A DNA stretch of 64,000 bases from RFTU01 sp049423145 (GCA_049423145.1 JBMSQF010000003.1:1-64000), one strand, 5' to 3'; numbered from the stretch's first letter, positions 1 through 8,080 are shown. The notes: generated from the letters alone by a model not told the origin. Made by a program: numbers and translations.

Positions 1-277
1 TGATCTGGTCGTCGGTGTAGCCCTTGGCGATCTGGTGCATGATCGTCGTGTTGGGGATGCTGCCGGCTTTGTAGGCGGACATCAGGGCGATGATGTTGGC
101 CGCAGGCACGCCGGCCAAGCCCTTGACATCTTTGCCCTGCACATTGCCATTGGTGCCGTGGCAATTGGCGCAGGTGGCAGCCAGGTTGCGGGCCAGGTTG
201 ACATCGGTGGCTTGTGCAGCGGCCCAGGGGCTGACCAAGGCCAGCGTGGCGACTGCCACGAAACGGCTCAGAGGCAT
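1..277 (-). CDS. c-type cytochrome, FccA/SoxE-like, C-terminus outside the window
   Basis: A periplasmic mono-haem cytochrome c whose 3' end runs off the left edge. The start at 277 is preceded by a good AGGAGA ribosome site. Residues 1-21 are an export signal ending in AAA, followed by CANCH at residues 36-40, which binds haem covalently. The stretch after it (NIIALMSAYKAGSIPNT) resembles the small cytochrome subunit of flavocytochrome c sulfide dehydrogenase and the SoxE proteins of sulfur-oxidising betaproteobacteria. With the ArsR and SoxH-like genes to the right this suggests the edge of a sulfide/thiosulfate oxidation locus continuing leftwards. A generic cytochrome c4-type carrier is the alternative, since the axial methionine lies outside the window. 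Confidence 0.8.
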   Translation of the reverse strand, partial: MPLSRFVAVATLALVSPWAAAQATDVNLARNLAATCANCHGTNGNVQGKDVKGLAGVPAANIIALMSAYKAGSIPNTTIMHQIAKGYTDDQI

Positions 278-429
278 CGGGTTCTCCTGTGTATGGGTGT
301 CGTATTGTGTATCCCTGCGGGGAATCGGTGACGGGCATGAACCCCGCTTGCCAATGCCGCAGAGGGAATGATCAAATGCGCAATATCAGCGAAATTGAAT
401 TTAAGAGCCAATCCGACCGGAGAGTCACC

Positions 430-801
430 GTGAAAACCCTTGTCGATTCGGTTCGCCGCCTCGGGGCGGTCTGTGTGCTCGTGGCACTGCCTGCGGCTTC
501 GACGGTGGCCCTGGCCCAGCCCCAGCCCAGCCCCCTGTTCAAGGACGCCGACCTGCCATTGGGCCTCAAGCTCATGGCCGAACACAAGTGCGCGGAGTGC
601 CACGCGCGCCGCGTTGGGGGCGACGGCAGCGCTATTTACCGACCACTGGGCAAGGTGAACACGCCCGGGCTGCTGCGCGGCATGGTGGACTACTGCAGCA
701 CCGAGCTCAATATGGGTCTCTTTCCCGAAGTGGTGACGGCTGTGGCGGCTGTACTCGACCGCGACCATTACCGCTTCGCCCAACGCAAGCCGCAAAAGTA
801 G
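430..801 (+). CDS. small exported mono-haem c-type cytochrome
   Basis: A 123-residue protein with a GTG start chosen because GGAGAG lies just upstream and because residues 1-30 then form a normal signal peptide ending ALAQ. An in-frame ATG at 376 would add 18 residues ahead of the signal. The mature part has one haem site, C54-A-E-C57-H58, and Met95 in NMGLFPE is a plausible sixth ligand. An extra Cys89 is unusual. The gene is divergent from the cytochrome at the window start and precedes the ArsR-type regulator, so it is probably an electron carrier of the same sulfur-oxidation locus. I do not recognise a named family. Confidence 0.7.
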   Translation: MKTLVDSVRRLGAVCVLVALPAASTVALAQPQPSPLFKDADLPLGLKLMAEHKCAECHARRVGGDGSAIYRPLGKVNTPGLLRGMVDYCSTELNMGLFPEVVTAVAAVLDRDHYRFAQRKPQK

Positions 802-841
802 GTGTCGGCGCTGTGAGCGGTGAGCGCTTGGCACTGGCCAT

Positions 842-862
842 ATCATTCCTTTCGAATAGAAT
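842..862. promoter_or_regulatory. candidate operator upstream of the ArsR-type gene
   Basis: This AT-rich stretch just before the regulator start contains ATTC-N5-GAAT (845-857) with a second GAAT at 859-862. The 8-mer ATCATTCC at 842-849 recurs in inverse orientation as GGAATGAT at 365-372, between the divergent cytochrome genes. ATTC/GAAT half-sites fit what I recall of SqrR-type operators, but the spacing here differs from the N8 I recall for them, so the assignment is weak. Confidence 0.3.
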
Positions 863-868
863 CGAGCA

Positions 869-1258
869 ATGAACATGAACGCCGCGACCATCGTGAACCA
901 GGATTCGTCTGACGCCGGCGAAGACCGTGTCTTCGAGTCCGCGGCTGAGCTGTTTTCCATCCTCGCCACGCCGGTTCGTCTGAAGATCATCAGTGCGGTG
1001 TGTCATGAGGAGAAGAACGTCTCCCAGTTGTTGGAGATCATCGACACCACCCAGCCCAATATGTCGCAGCACCTGGGCACCCTGTACCGCAGCGGCATCC
1101 TGTCCAAGCGGCGCGAAGGCACACAGATTTATTACCGGCTGCAAAGCGAACGTGTGGCCACGCTGTGCCGCGCCGTGTGCACCCAGGTGGCCATTGAGCT
1201 GGACGCCGACGAAGAGCTCGACCCAGCCGAACGCATCCTGCCCGCCACGCACCGCTAG
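869..1258 (+). CDS. ArsR/SmtB-family regulator, putative sulfide/persulfide sensor
   Basis: A 129-residue winged-helix repressor. Residues 24-95 carry the ArsR fold, with recognition helix TTQPNMSQHLGTLYRSG and wing KRREGTQIYYRL. It lacks the metal-binding ELCVCDL box of ArsR/SmtB. Instead it has Cys45 in the helix before the HTH and Cys100/Cys104 in the last helix, an arrangement like the dithiol pair of the persulfide sensors SqrR and BigR. Regulation by reactive sulfur is inferred from this and from its position beside two cytochromes and a SoxH-like gene. There is no clear ribosome site before either ATG (869 or 875). Confidence 0.78.
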   Translation: MNMNAATIVNQDSSDAGEDRVFESAAELFSILATPVRLKIISAVCHEEKNVSQLLEIIDTTQPNMSQHLGTLYRSGILSKRREGTQIYYRLQSERVATLCRAVCTQVAIELDADEELDPAERILPATHR

Positions 1259-1270
1259 GAAGGCCTCCGC

Positions 1271-2278
1271 CTGAATCGCCGTCGTTTCTCCAGCCTGTGC
1301 TTGGGTGGGGCCGCTACCCTGGGGGCCAGCCTCACCGAGCTGCCGGCCCTGGCGCTGCAGGCCTCCGACTTCATCATGGGACCGCCGGTCGCGGATGTGC
1401 CGCCTACACGTTTGTCTCGGCACGTGTGGATGATCGAGTCTCCCGATGGCTTTCCCACGCCGGAAAACCGGGGGCTCATGGCCAACATCGTGTTCGTGGT
1501 GGGCCCCAGCGGCGTGGTGGTCCTGGACTCGGGCTGCTCGCTGCAGATCGGTGAGATGGCCCTGCGCATGATTCGGCGCACCACACCCCAGCCGGTGGTG
1601 GCCGTCTTCAACAGCCATTACCACGGCGACCATTGGCTGGGTAATCATGCGTTTGCACGGGCCTACGGCCCTCAACTGCCCATCTGCGCCTTGCCCCACA
1701 CCATCGAGATGATCAAGGGCCACGAGGGCAAGCTCTGGAAGAGCCTGATGGAGCGCTGGACCAACCAGTCCACCGCTGGTACCGAGATCGTGTCACCCAA
1801 CCGTGCCGTCGCTCCTGGCCAGCGCCTGAGCTTTGGTGGCTTGACCTTCGTGATGCACCACCATGGCAAGGCCCACACGCCATCCGACCTCAGCATCCAG
1901 CTGGTGGAAGACCGCCTGACCTATGTCGGCGACATTGCCATGGGTAACCGCATCGCCAACATCGACGATGGGTCCTACCCGGGCACCTTGGCCTACTACG
2001 ACCGGCTGCGTCAGTCTGCGGGCAGCCCCCAACTGTGGGTGCCCGGACACGGCGCGGCCTCCCGCGACCTCCTGTCGGCCTACGGCACATTTCTCAGCGG
2101 CATTTGGGAGAACTGCCTGCAGGCCGTCAAAGACCAGAAGACCGAAGCGCAAGCCCGGGCCATGGTGTTGGCCGATCCGCGGGTGGCCTCACGCGCGGCC
2201 ACCATGCAAGGCTTTGCCCACAACATCGGCAAGTATGTGAGCCTGGCCTACCTGGAAGCGGAGAAGGAAGCGTTCTAG
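1271..2278 (+). CDS. SoxH-like Tat-exported MBL-fold metallo-hydrolase
   Basis: A metallo-beta-lactamase-fold hydrolase of about 335 residues. The zinc site is H116-Y-H118-G-D120-H121, with later ligands in HHHGKAHTPSD and GHG. No ATG, GTG or TTG gives a sensible start upstream of the signal. A CTG at 1271 lies 7 nt after a strong AGGAAGG and yields LNRRRFSSLCLGG, a twin-arginine signal, whereas the first standard start (TTG 1301) would cut the signal away. Proteins of this type (SoxH, quinoprotein-relay hydrolases) occur in sulfur-oxidation clusters without a settled function. The gene follows the ArsR-type regulator by 12 bp and is probably cotranscribed with it. Confidence 0.8.
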   Translation: MNRRRFSSLCLGGAATLGASLTELPALALQASDFIMGPPVADVPPTRLSRHVWMIESPDGFPTPENRGLMANIVFVVGPSGVVVLDSGCSLQIGEMALRMIRRTTPQPVVAVFNSHYHGDHWLGNHAFARAYGPQLPICALPHTIEMIKGHEGKLWKSLMERWTNQSTAGTEIVSPNRAVAPGQRLSFGGLTFVMHHHGKAHTPSDLSIQLVEDRLTYVGDIAMGNRIANIDDGSYPGTLAYYDRLRQSAGSPQLWVPGHGAASRDLLSAYGTFLSGIWENCLQAVKDQKTEAQARAMVLADPRVASRAATMQGFAHNIGKYVSLAYLEAEKEAF

Positions 2279-2360
2279 CGGTGCGGCATGGGCGGCCGGC
2301 TCCTTGGGGCTGTGAAGGTGGCGTAAGCTCCGCGGGTCATCCAACCCCAGCCCTGTGACG

Positions 2361-4442
2361 ATGCAGCACAACCGCCTCCCCGAGTCCTCTTCCGGCTTAT
2401 TCCCCCCAGTCCCTTGGCGCCGCTGGCGGTCTAACGGGGCCTTGCTGGGCCTGACCTTGGCCCTGGCCGCCTGCGCGGGCACCGCACCACCGTCCGGGCC
2501 ATCGGCGGCCTCCGCGCCTTCCAGCGGGGCGGTGATCGCACCCAACCCCAACCTGCTGGTGCAGGGTATCCCACCGATCCCGGCTGCCCTGGCGGCACAG
2601 GTGGAGAAGTACACCGACTTCAGGGGCCATGGATTTGTCACCTGGCACCCGACCAAGCCCGAGATGATCGTCACGCATCGGGCCCCAGGTTCGAGCGTGA
2701 CGCACCTGTTCCGACTGGCACGACCTATGGCGCCGCTGGAGCCCCTGACCGAGGGCCCGGAGCCGGTGAGTTCGGCGCATTACGAGCCCAAGGAAGGCCG
2801 TTTCCTCATCTACCCCCGCGCCACCGGCGGCAACGAAGTGGCGCAGCTCTACCGGCTGGACCTGCCCTCGCGGCAGTCCACGCTGCTCACCCATCCCGAC
2901 GAGCGCCACACCTTCGAAACCTGGTTCAGCAAGAGCGGTCGCTTCCTGTTCAGCTCGGTGCCCTTGGACCGCACGGCTCGGGGCGGCACACGGAGCACCA
3001 TCAGCACCGTGCTGCGCAGCATGGATCCGATGAATCCGGCGGACGTGAAGGTGGTAGCCGAATTGCCGGGCACCGGCTGGAACGCCGGCAACCTCAGCAA
3101 GGACGAAAAGACCCTGATCGTCAACCGCTACATCTCGGCCAATGAGAGCCAGGTGTGGCTGCTGGATGTGGACAGCGGCCAGCGCCGCCAGGTGTTGCCC
3201 GAGCCCGGCGCCAGCGTTCGGGGTGTGCACGGGGCCTCGCGATTCCTGCCCGATGGATCGGGTCTGCTGGTGGCCACCGACCGCTTCGGCGAGTTCCGCG
3301 AGCTGGCCACCTACGACTTCAAGTCGAAAGAGCTCAAGCGCATTACCGCGCACATTCCCTGGGATGTGGCCGGCGCGGCCATGAGCGAAGGCGGGCAGTT
3401 GCTGGCCGTGTCGGTCAACGTGGACGGCAAGGACGAACCGCGATTTTTCAATGTGCCCAGCTACACCGAGCGCCGCTACAGCGGCCTGCCCGAGGGCAGC
3501 GTGGGCGCGATGCGCTTTCACAAGAAGCAGCCCCTGGCGGCCTTTGGTGTGAACGGTGCCCGCGGGCCTGGGCAGATCTACACCTTGGATGCAGCCAGTG
3601 GCAAGGTCACGCAGTGGACAAAGGCCTATGCGCACCCCGACCTCGATGTGAGCAGCTTCAGTGAGCAGCAGATCATCCGCTGGAAGAGCTTTGATGGTCG
3701 CACCATCTCGGGCCTCATCTCGCGCCCACCGTCGAAGTTCACTGGCAAGCGCCCGGTGCTCATCAACATCCATGGGGGCCCGGAGGCACAGGCCAAGGTG
3801 GGCTTCCTCGCGCGCAACCAGTACTACGTGCAGGAACTGGGTATCGCGCTGATCCAGCCGAACGTGCGCGGCTCCACCGGCTATGGGAAGACCTTCGTGG
3901 CCCTGGACAACGGGCGGCTGCGGGAAGACTCGGTCAAGGACATCGGTGCGCTGCTGGACTGGATTGCGCAGCAGCCCGACCTGGACGCCTCCCGCATCCT
4001 GGTCACCGGCGGCAGTTATGGGGGCTACATGAGCCTGGCGGTGGCCACGCACTATGCCGACCGCATTGCGGGCAACATCGACGTGGTGGGCATCTCGCAT
4101 TTCGTGACCTTTCTGGAGACGACCGAGAGCTACCGACGCGACCTGCGCCGCGTTGAATACGGCGATGAGCGCGACCCGGCCATGCGCGAGTTTCTCCATG
4201 GCATCTCGCCGCTCACCAATGCGCACAAGATCAAGAAGCCGATGTTCGTCGTGCAGGGCAAGAACGACCCGCGTGTCCCCTGGACCGAGGCGGAGCAGAT
4301 CGTCGCCAAGGCGCGCGCCAACGGCACGCCGGTTTGGTATCTCCGGGCAGAGAACGAGGGACATGGCTTCGCCCGCAAGGAGAACGCGGACTTCCAGTTC
4401 TACGCGACGATCCTGTTCATGCGCGAGACCATCCTGAAGTAG
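2361..4442 (+). CDS. S9-family (prolyl oligopeptidase-type) peptidase, putative lipoprotein
   Basis: A 693-residue serine peptidase. The N-terminal half is a beta-propeller-like region. The C-terminal alpha/beta-hydrolase domain has the complete triad: Ser552 in GGSYGGYM, Asp636 in GKNDPRVP and His668 in NEGHGF. The N-terminus contains a hydrophobic stretch ending LAACAG, a lipobox, so the enzyme is probably anchored in the envelope. About 20 residues precede that signal, so the true start may lie further in. ATG 2361 is preferred over the in-frame GTG 2355, but neither has a good ribosome site. It likely trims short peptides or acyl-peptides in the periplasm. The gene stands alone, convergent with the YbaK gene. 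Confidence 0.85.
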   Translation: MQHNRLPESSSGLFPPVPWRRWRSNGALLGLTLALAACAGTAPPSGPSAASAPSSGAVIAPNPNLLVQGIPPIPAALAAQVEKYTDFRGHGFVTWHPTKPEMIVTHRAPGSSVTHLFRLARPMAPLEPLTEGPEPVSSAHYEPKEGRFLIYPRATGGNEVAQLYRLDLPSRQSTLLTHPDERHTFETWFSKSGRFLFSSVPLDRTARGGTRSTISTVLRSMDPMNPADVKVVAELPGTGWNAGNLSKDEKTLIVNRYISANESQVWLLDVDSGQRRQVLPEPGASVRGVHGASRFLPDGSGLLVATDRFGEFRELATYDFKSKELKRITAHIPWDVAGAAMSEGGQLLAVSVNVDGKDEPRFFNVPSYTERRYSGLPEGSVGAMRFHKKQPLAAFGVNGARGPGQIYTLDAASGKVTQWTKAYAHPDLDVSSFSEQQIIRWKSFDGRTISGLISRPPSKFTGKRPVLINIHGGPEAQAKVGFLARNQYYVQELGIALIQPNVRGSTGYGKTFVALDNGRLREDSVKDIGALLDWIAQQPDLDASRILVTGGSYGGYMSLAVATHYADRIAGNIDVVGISHFVTFLETTESYRRDLRRVEYGDERDPAMREFLHGISPLTNAHKIKKPMFVVQGKNDPRVPWTEAEQIVAKARANGTPVWYLRAENEGHGFARKENADFQFYATILFMRETILK

Positions 4443-4453
4443 GGCCGTGGCCC

Positions 4454-4480
4454 GGAGGTGTCGACTACTGCGACACCTCC
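4454..4480. terminator. bidirectional terminator-type hairpin between convergent genes
   Basis: GGAGGTGTCG (4454-4463) and CGACACCTCC (4471-4480) form a perfect 10-bp stem with a 7-nt loop that contains the stop codon of the minus-strand gene. A smaller GGGCC/GGCCC dyad lies at 4442-4453. Neither strand has a T-run, so this would be an I-shaped terminator. Confidence 0.55.
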
Positions 4481-4923
4481 ACCCATTGCGCTTGCGCCAG
4501 TTCGACGAGGCGCGCCACCGGCAGTCGCACCGCCGAGTTCACCGAGCCGGCGGCCGGCACCACCTCATCGAAGCCCTTGAGCGACCCATCGGCATAGACC
4601 TTCATGGGATGCGCGAGGCCGAAGGGGCACACACCGCCCACCGGGTGGCCGGTCCAGTGCACCACCTCCTGCGCATTGAGCATCTTGGCCTTCACCTTGA
4701 AGTGGGCCTTGAAGCGCGCGTTGTCGATGCGCGCATCGCCACCCAGGATCAGCAGGATGGGGGTCTGGCCCAGCCACAGCGACAGCGTCTTGGCGATCTG
4801 TCCCGTGGCCACGCCATGAACGGCCGCGGCCTCGGCCACGGTGGCCGTGCGCTCCATGGTTTCGATGATGCGCAGCTCCGGTGCGTGCTGCGCCAAGAAG
4901 GTGCGGACGGATTCGAGGCTCAT
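4465..4923 (-). CDS. YbaK/EbsC-family aminoacyl-tRNA deacylase
   Basis: A 152-residue protein of the YbaK/ProX fold, which hydrolyses mischarged tRNA (Cys-tRNA-Pro or Ala-tRNA-Pro type editing) in the cytoplasm. Family features visible are the KTLSLWL strand with its conserved lysine, GGDARID, and VCPFGLAHPMKVYAD near residues 105-120. The start is set at the ATG at 4923 because the longer frame to 5028 crosses the regulatory region and has no family similarity. It is a stand-alone editing enzyme, not an insertion in ProRS. It shares its upstream region with the TRAP operon. Substrate specificity cannot be told from sequence alone. Confidence 0.82.
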   Translation of the reverse strand: MSLESVRTFLAQHAPELRIIETMERTATVAEAAAVHGVATGQIAKTLSLWLGQTPILLILGGDARIDNARFKAHFKVKAKMLNAQEVVHWTGHPVGGVCPFGLAHPMKVYADGSLKGFDEVVPAAGSVNSAVRLPVARLVELAQAQWVEVSQ

Positions 4924-4952
4924 GTTTCGCTTGCAGGAGGTGGCCGGGTGGG

Positions 4953-4978
4953 ACCGTTTTGGTGCGCACCAAAGCGGT
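4953..4978. promoter_or_regulatory. 26-bp inverted repeat, candidate operator
   Basis: The core 4958-4973 is a perfect 16-bp palindrome with half-site TTTGGTGC. It is extended by ACCG/CGGT arms with a single mismatched pair in between. It lies 30 bp upstream of the deacylase start and about 140 bp upstream of the TRAP receptor start. The regulator is unknown and none is encoded next to it. Confidence 0.45.
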
Positions 4979-5004
4979 GGTCTTGCGGTGGGCAGACTTG
5001 GTGC

Positions 5005-5017
5005 ATGTCCAAGACAA
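5005..5017. promoter_or_regulatory. TTGTC-N3-GACAA-like site 1 (TRAP promoter region)
   Basis: ATGTCCAAGACAA matches the dyad TTGTC-N3-GACAA at nine of ten fixed positions. The same dyad occurs three times between the FAD oxidoreductase and the CarH-like regulator near 42 kb. Confidence 0.35.
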
Positions 5018-5090
5018 ATCGACTCCATTTTGGATCGAAATCAGCAGTGAGCCTCAAAAACGGGGTGGTACGGGGATTGCTAATGTGGTC

Positions 5091-5103
5091 TTGTCCAAAA
5101 CAA
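5091..5103. promoter_or_regulatory. TTGTC-N3-GACAA-like site 2 (TRAP promoter region)
   Basis: TTGTCCAAAACAA, nine of ten fixed positions, 86 bp from the previous site and ending 13 bp before the TRAP receptor start. A repressor bound here would block the ribosome site or transcript start. Confidence 0.35.
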
Positions 5104-5116
5104 ACCGGAGCTCTCC

Positions 5117-6211
5117 ATGGCATTCAACCGACGTTCCCTGTTGACCAAAGGCGCCGTGGCGGGCGCGGCCGGTGCCGCCTTGGCCGCGCCGGCGATCGTG
5201 ACCGCCCAGTCCACCATCACCTGGAAGATGACCAGCGCCTACCCCAAGGGCTCGCCGTTTTACATGGACGGGCCTGGCAGCGCCACCGACCTGGCCAGGC
5301 GGGTGGAGGCCATGTCGGGCGGCCGCATGAGGATTCAGGTCTTTGGCGCGGGTGAACTCATCCCTGCCTTCGAGGGCTTCGACGCGGTGCGCGCGGGCAC
5401 GGTGGAGATGAACCACGCCAACGCCTACTTCTGGACCGGCAAGACCTTCGCCGCCCAGTACTTCACGGCCGTGCCCTTCGGCATGAACTTCCAGGGCATG
5501 AACGGTTGGCTCTACGACGGCGGTGGCCAGGAGCTGTGGAATGAGGTGTACGCGCCCTTCGGCATGATCGCCATGCCTTGCGGCAACACCGGCGTGCAGA
5601 TGACGGGTTGGTTCAAGAAGGAAATCAACTCGGTGGCCGATCTCAAGGGCCTGAAGATGCGCATCCCGGGCTTGGCTGGCAAGGTCTACGCGAATTTGGG
5701 TGTGGATGTGAAGGTGCTGCCCGGCGGCGAGATCTTCCCCGCGCTGGAACGCGGTGTGATCGACGCGGCCGAGTTCGTGGGGCCGTTCCAGGACCGCCGA
5801 CTGGGTCTGCACAAAGCGGCCAAGTTCTACTACACCACCGGATGGCACGAGTCGGCCACGGTGAGCGAGCTGCTGATCAACAAGGCCGCCTGGGACAAGC
5901 TGCCCAGGGACCTGCAGGCCATCGTCAGCAATGCAGCGGCGGCCTGCAACGTGATCAGCGAGGGTTGGTGCCAGAAGGCCAACTCCGACGCCATGGAAGA
6001 CCTGATCAAGAACCACAAGGTGATCGCCAAGCCGCTGCCCGATGCGGTGATCAAGGCCCTGCGCACCGAAACCGACAAGGTGCTGGCAGAAGCCACTGCC
6101 AAAGACCCGCTGGTCAAGAAGGTGCACGACTCCTACATGAGCTTCAAGGCCAAGTTCGACCGCTGGAGCGAGATCAGCGAAGAGGCCTACCACATCAAGG
6201 TCCGCGGCTGA
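5117..6211 (+). CDS. TRAP transporter solute-binding protein, TakP-like (2-oxoacid/lactate type)
   Basis: A 364-residue periplasmic receptor that delivers a carboxylic acid to the DctQM permease. Residues 1-31 are a twin-arginine signal (NRRSLLTKG followed by a hydrophobic run to AIVTAQ). The segment KKEINSVADLKGLKMRIPG and the stretch GGEIFPALERGVIDAAEFVGP, followed by a YYTTGWHES-type loop, match the TakP/lactate branch of the DctP family rather than the sialic-acid or C4-dicarboxylate branches. Tat export is typical of that branch, which folds as a dimer. It is the first gene of an operon with two membrane subunits. A GGAG ribosome site precedes the start. The ligand is inferred from family only. 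Confidence 0.88.
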   Translation: MAFNRRSLLTKGAVAGAAGAALAAPAIVTAQSTITWKMTSAYPKGSPFYMDGPGSATDLARRVEAMSGGRMRIQVFGAGELIPAFEGFDAVRAGTVEMNHANAYFWTGKTFAAQYFTAVPFGMNFQGMNGWLYDGGGQELWNEVYAPFGMIAMPCGNTGVQMTGWFKKEINSVADLKGLKMRIPGLAGKVYANLGVDVKVLPGGEIFPALERGVIDAAEFVGPFQDRRLGLHKAAKFYYTTGWHESATVSELLINKAAWDKLPRDLQAIVSNAAAACNVISEGWCQKANSDAMEDLIKNHKVIAKPLPDAVIKALRTETDKVLAEATAKDPLVKKVHDSYMSFKAKFDRWSEISEEAYHIKVRG

Positions 6212-6221
6212 TCGGTCTGTC

Positions 6222-6737
6222 ATGAGCACCGCACCACCGCTGGCGCGGTGGACCACCCGCGTGGAGACCTTCATCGACGCGGTGGGCCACCTCACGCTCT
6301 GGATCGCGCTGGGCATGATCGCCCTGGTGGCCACCAATGTGGTGCTGCGATACACGTTGAGCTTCGGCTCGGTGTGGGCGCAGGAACTCGAGTGGCACCT
6401 GCTGGCCGCCCTCATTCTGTTGGGCATGTGCTATGCCCTCCAGCGTGGGGACAACGTGCGCGTGGACGTGTTCTATGCGAGCTACACCGCGCGTCGCAAG
6501 TTCGTGGTGGACCTGGTATCGCTGGTCTTGTTGTTGTTGGTGAGTCTCTTGTTCATCAAGCTCACCATTCCCTATGTGATGCAGTCCTACGCAATCGGCG
6601 AACGATCGGCCGACCCCGGCGGCATTCCCTACCGCTGGGTGATCAAGGCCTTCATTCCGCTGGGCTTCGCCCTGGTGTCTCTTCAAACTGCAGCAGCCAT
6701 CGTCCGGCGCGTGTTGGTGGAGCGGGACCGTGTTTGA
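6222..6737 (+). CDS. dctQ: TRAP transporter small permease subunit (DctQ)
   Basis: A 171-residue inner-membrane protein with four hydrophobic segments (about 25-45, 55-75, 100-120 and 140-160). The conserved WAQELEWHLLAALILLG region in the second helix is typical of the subunit that bridges receptor and large permease in TRAP transporters. It starts 10 bp after the receptor stop and overlaps the large-subunit gene by 8 bp, so the three are translated together. Confidence 0.9.
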   Translation: MSTAPPLARWTTRVETFIDAVGHLTLWIALGMIALVATNVVLRYTLSFGSVWAQELEWHLLAALILLGMCYALQRGDNVRVDVFYASYTARRKFVVDLVSLVLLLLVSLLFIKLTIPYVMQSYAIGERSADPGGIPYRWVIKAFIPLGFALVSLQTAAAIVRRVLVERDRV

Positions 6738-8058
6738 GTTGCAGACCTACGCCCTGCTGATGCTGGCAGCCTTCTTTGTGCTGCTGATGATCGGCATTCC
6801 GGTGGCCACCACCCTGGCGGTGGTGGGTTTCGTCTTCGGCTGGCTGGGCTTTGGCGATGGCCTGTTCAACCTGCTGGCCGCGCGCTTCTACGGCATCGTG
6901 GCGGGCTACCAGTGGATGGCCATCCCCTTGTTCGTCTTCATGGGTGTCATGCTTGAGAAATCGCGTCTGGCCGATGACCTGCTGGACGTGATGGGCCTGG
7001 TGGCCGGCGGCGTGAACGGCGGCATGGGCGTGGGCATCATCCTGTTCGGCGTGCTCATGGGGGCCACCACCGGCATCGTGGGTGCCACGGTCATCACCCT
7101 GGGCCTGCTGACCCTACCCACGCTCATTCGCCGCGGCTATGACAAGAGCATCGCCTGCGGTGCCATCTGTGCGTCGGGGACGCTGGGGCAGATCATTCCA
7201 CCGAGCCTCATCCTCATTTTGCTGAGCGACATCATGCAGCTCAGCGTGGGCACGCTGTTCGCGGCTGCGGTGATGCCGGGCCTCATGCTCGCCGGCCTGT
7301 ACATCGTCTACCTGCTGGCGCGGGGCTGGATGAACCCCGCACTGATGCCCCCCATTCCCTTGGCCGAGCGCAGCCAGGTCAGCCGCCAGGAACTTCTCAA
7401 GCGCTTCTGGAAGGTGGTGGTGCCGCCCATCCTGCTGGTGGTGGCGGTGTTGGGCGCCATTGTCGGTGGCGTGGCCGCACCAACCGAAGCCGCCTCAATG
7501 GGCGCCGTCGGCGCCGTGCTCATCACACTTGCCGCGGGGCGTCTGAAGCTCCAGGTGCTCAAAGATGTGGCGCTGGAGACCTCCAAGATCACCGCCATCA
7601 TGATGGTGATCCTGATGGCTGCGCAGGTCTTCGCGCTGGCCTTCCGAGGGCTGCAGGGCGAGGAGCTCATCACCAAGATGTTTGATGTGTTGCCCGGCGG
7701 GGTGAACAGCGACATCTGGTTCATGATGTTCCTGATCTTCATCTTGGGCTTCTTCATCGAGTGGATCGAGATCAGCTACATCGCGGTGCCCCTGTTCATG
7801 CCGGTGCTGATTGCGCAGGGTGTGGACCCGGTATGGCTGGCCATGCTCATCACGGTCAACCTGCAGTCCTCCTTCCTTACGCCGCCCTTCGGATGGGCCC
7901 TGTTCTACCTGAAAGGCGTGGCGCCTCCGGAGGTGACCATCAAGGACATCTACCGTGGGGTGGTGCCCTTCATCGTGCTGCAGGGCGTGGCGCTGGCGTT
8001 GGTGTTCTTCTATCCCCAGATTGCCCTGTGGTTGCCCAAGGCGATTGGTTGGGATTGA
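6730..8058 (+). CDS. dctM: TRAP transporter large permease subunit (DctM)
   Basis: A 442-residue polytopic inner-membrane protein, the sodium-coupled transport channel of the TRAP system. It starts at GTG inside the dctQ gene. Characteristic loops are seen: ASGTLGQIIPPSL near residues 150-160, the VAAPTEAAS motif near 250, and FLTPPFGWALFYLKG near 380, which lines the substrate and sodium path. The length is standard for the family. The next gene, a GGT-family protein, follows after 22 bp. Confidence 0.93.
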   Translation: MFELQTYALLMLAAFFVLLMIGIPVATTLAVVGFVFGWLGFGDGLFNLLAARFYGIVAGYQWMAIPLFVFMGVMLEKSRLADDLLDVMGLVAGGVNGGMGVGIILFGVLMGATTGIVGATVITLGLLTLPTLIRRGYDKSIACGAICASGTLGQIIPPSLILILLSDIMQLSVGTLFAAAVMPGLMLAGLYIVYLLARGWMNPALMPPIPLAERSQVSRQELLKRFWKVVVPPILLVVAVLGAIVGGVAAPTEAASMGAVGAVLITLAAGRLKLQVLKDVALETSKITAIMMVILMAAQVFALAFRGLQGEELITKMFDVLPGGVNSDIWFMMFLIFILGFFIEWIEISYIAVPLFMPVLIAQGVDPVWLAMLITVNLQSSFLTPPFGWALFYLKGVAPPEVTIKDIYRGVVPFIVLQGVALALVFFYPQIALWLPKAIGWD

Positions 8059-8080
8059 GGCCCGGACTAGGATTCCGCCC

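Noticed and set aside
2397..4364. 655-codon minus-strand open frame opposite the S9 peptidase
   Set aside because: It is an antisense frame produced by high GC in the third codon position. It has no recognisable motif, while the plus strand has a complete catalytic triad.
5054..6427. 457-codon minus-strand open frame opposite the TRAP receptor
   Set aside because: Low-complexity His/Gly/Arg composition typical of antisense frames; the plus-strand receptor is clear.
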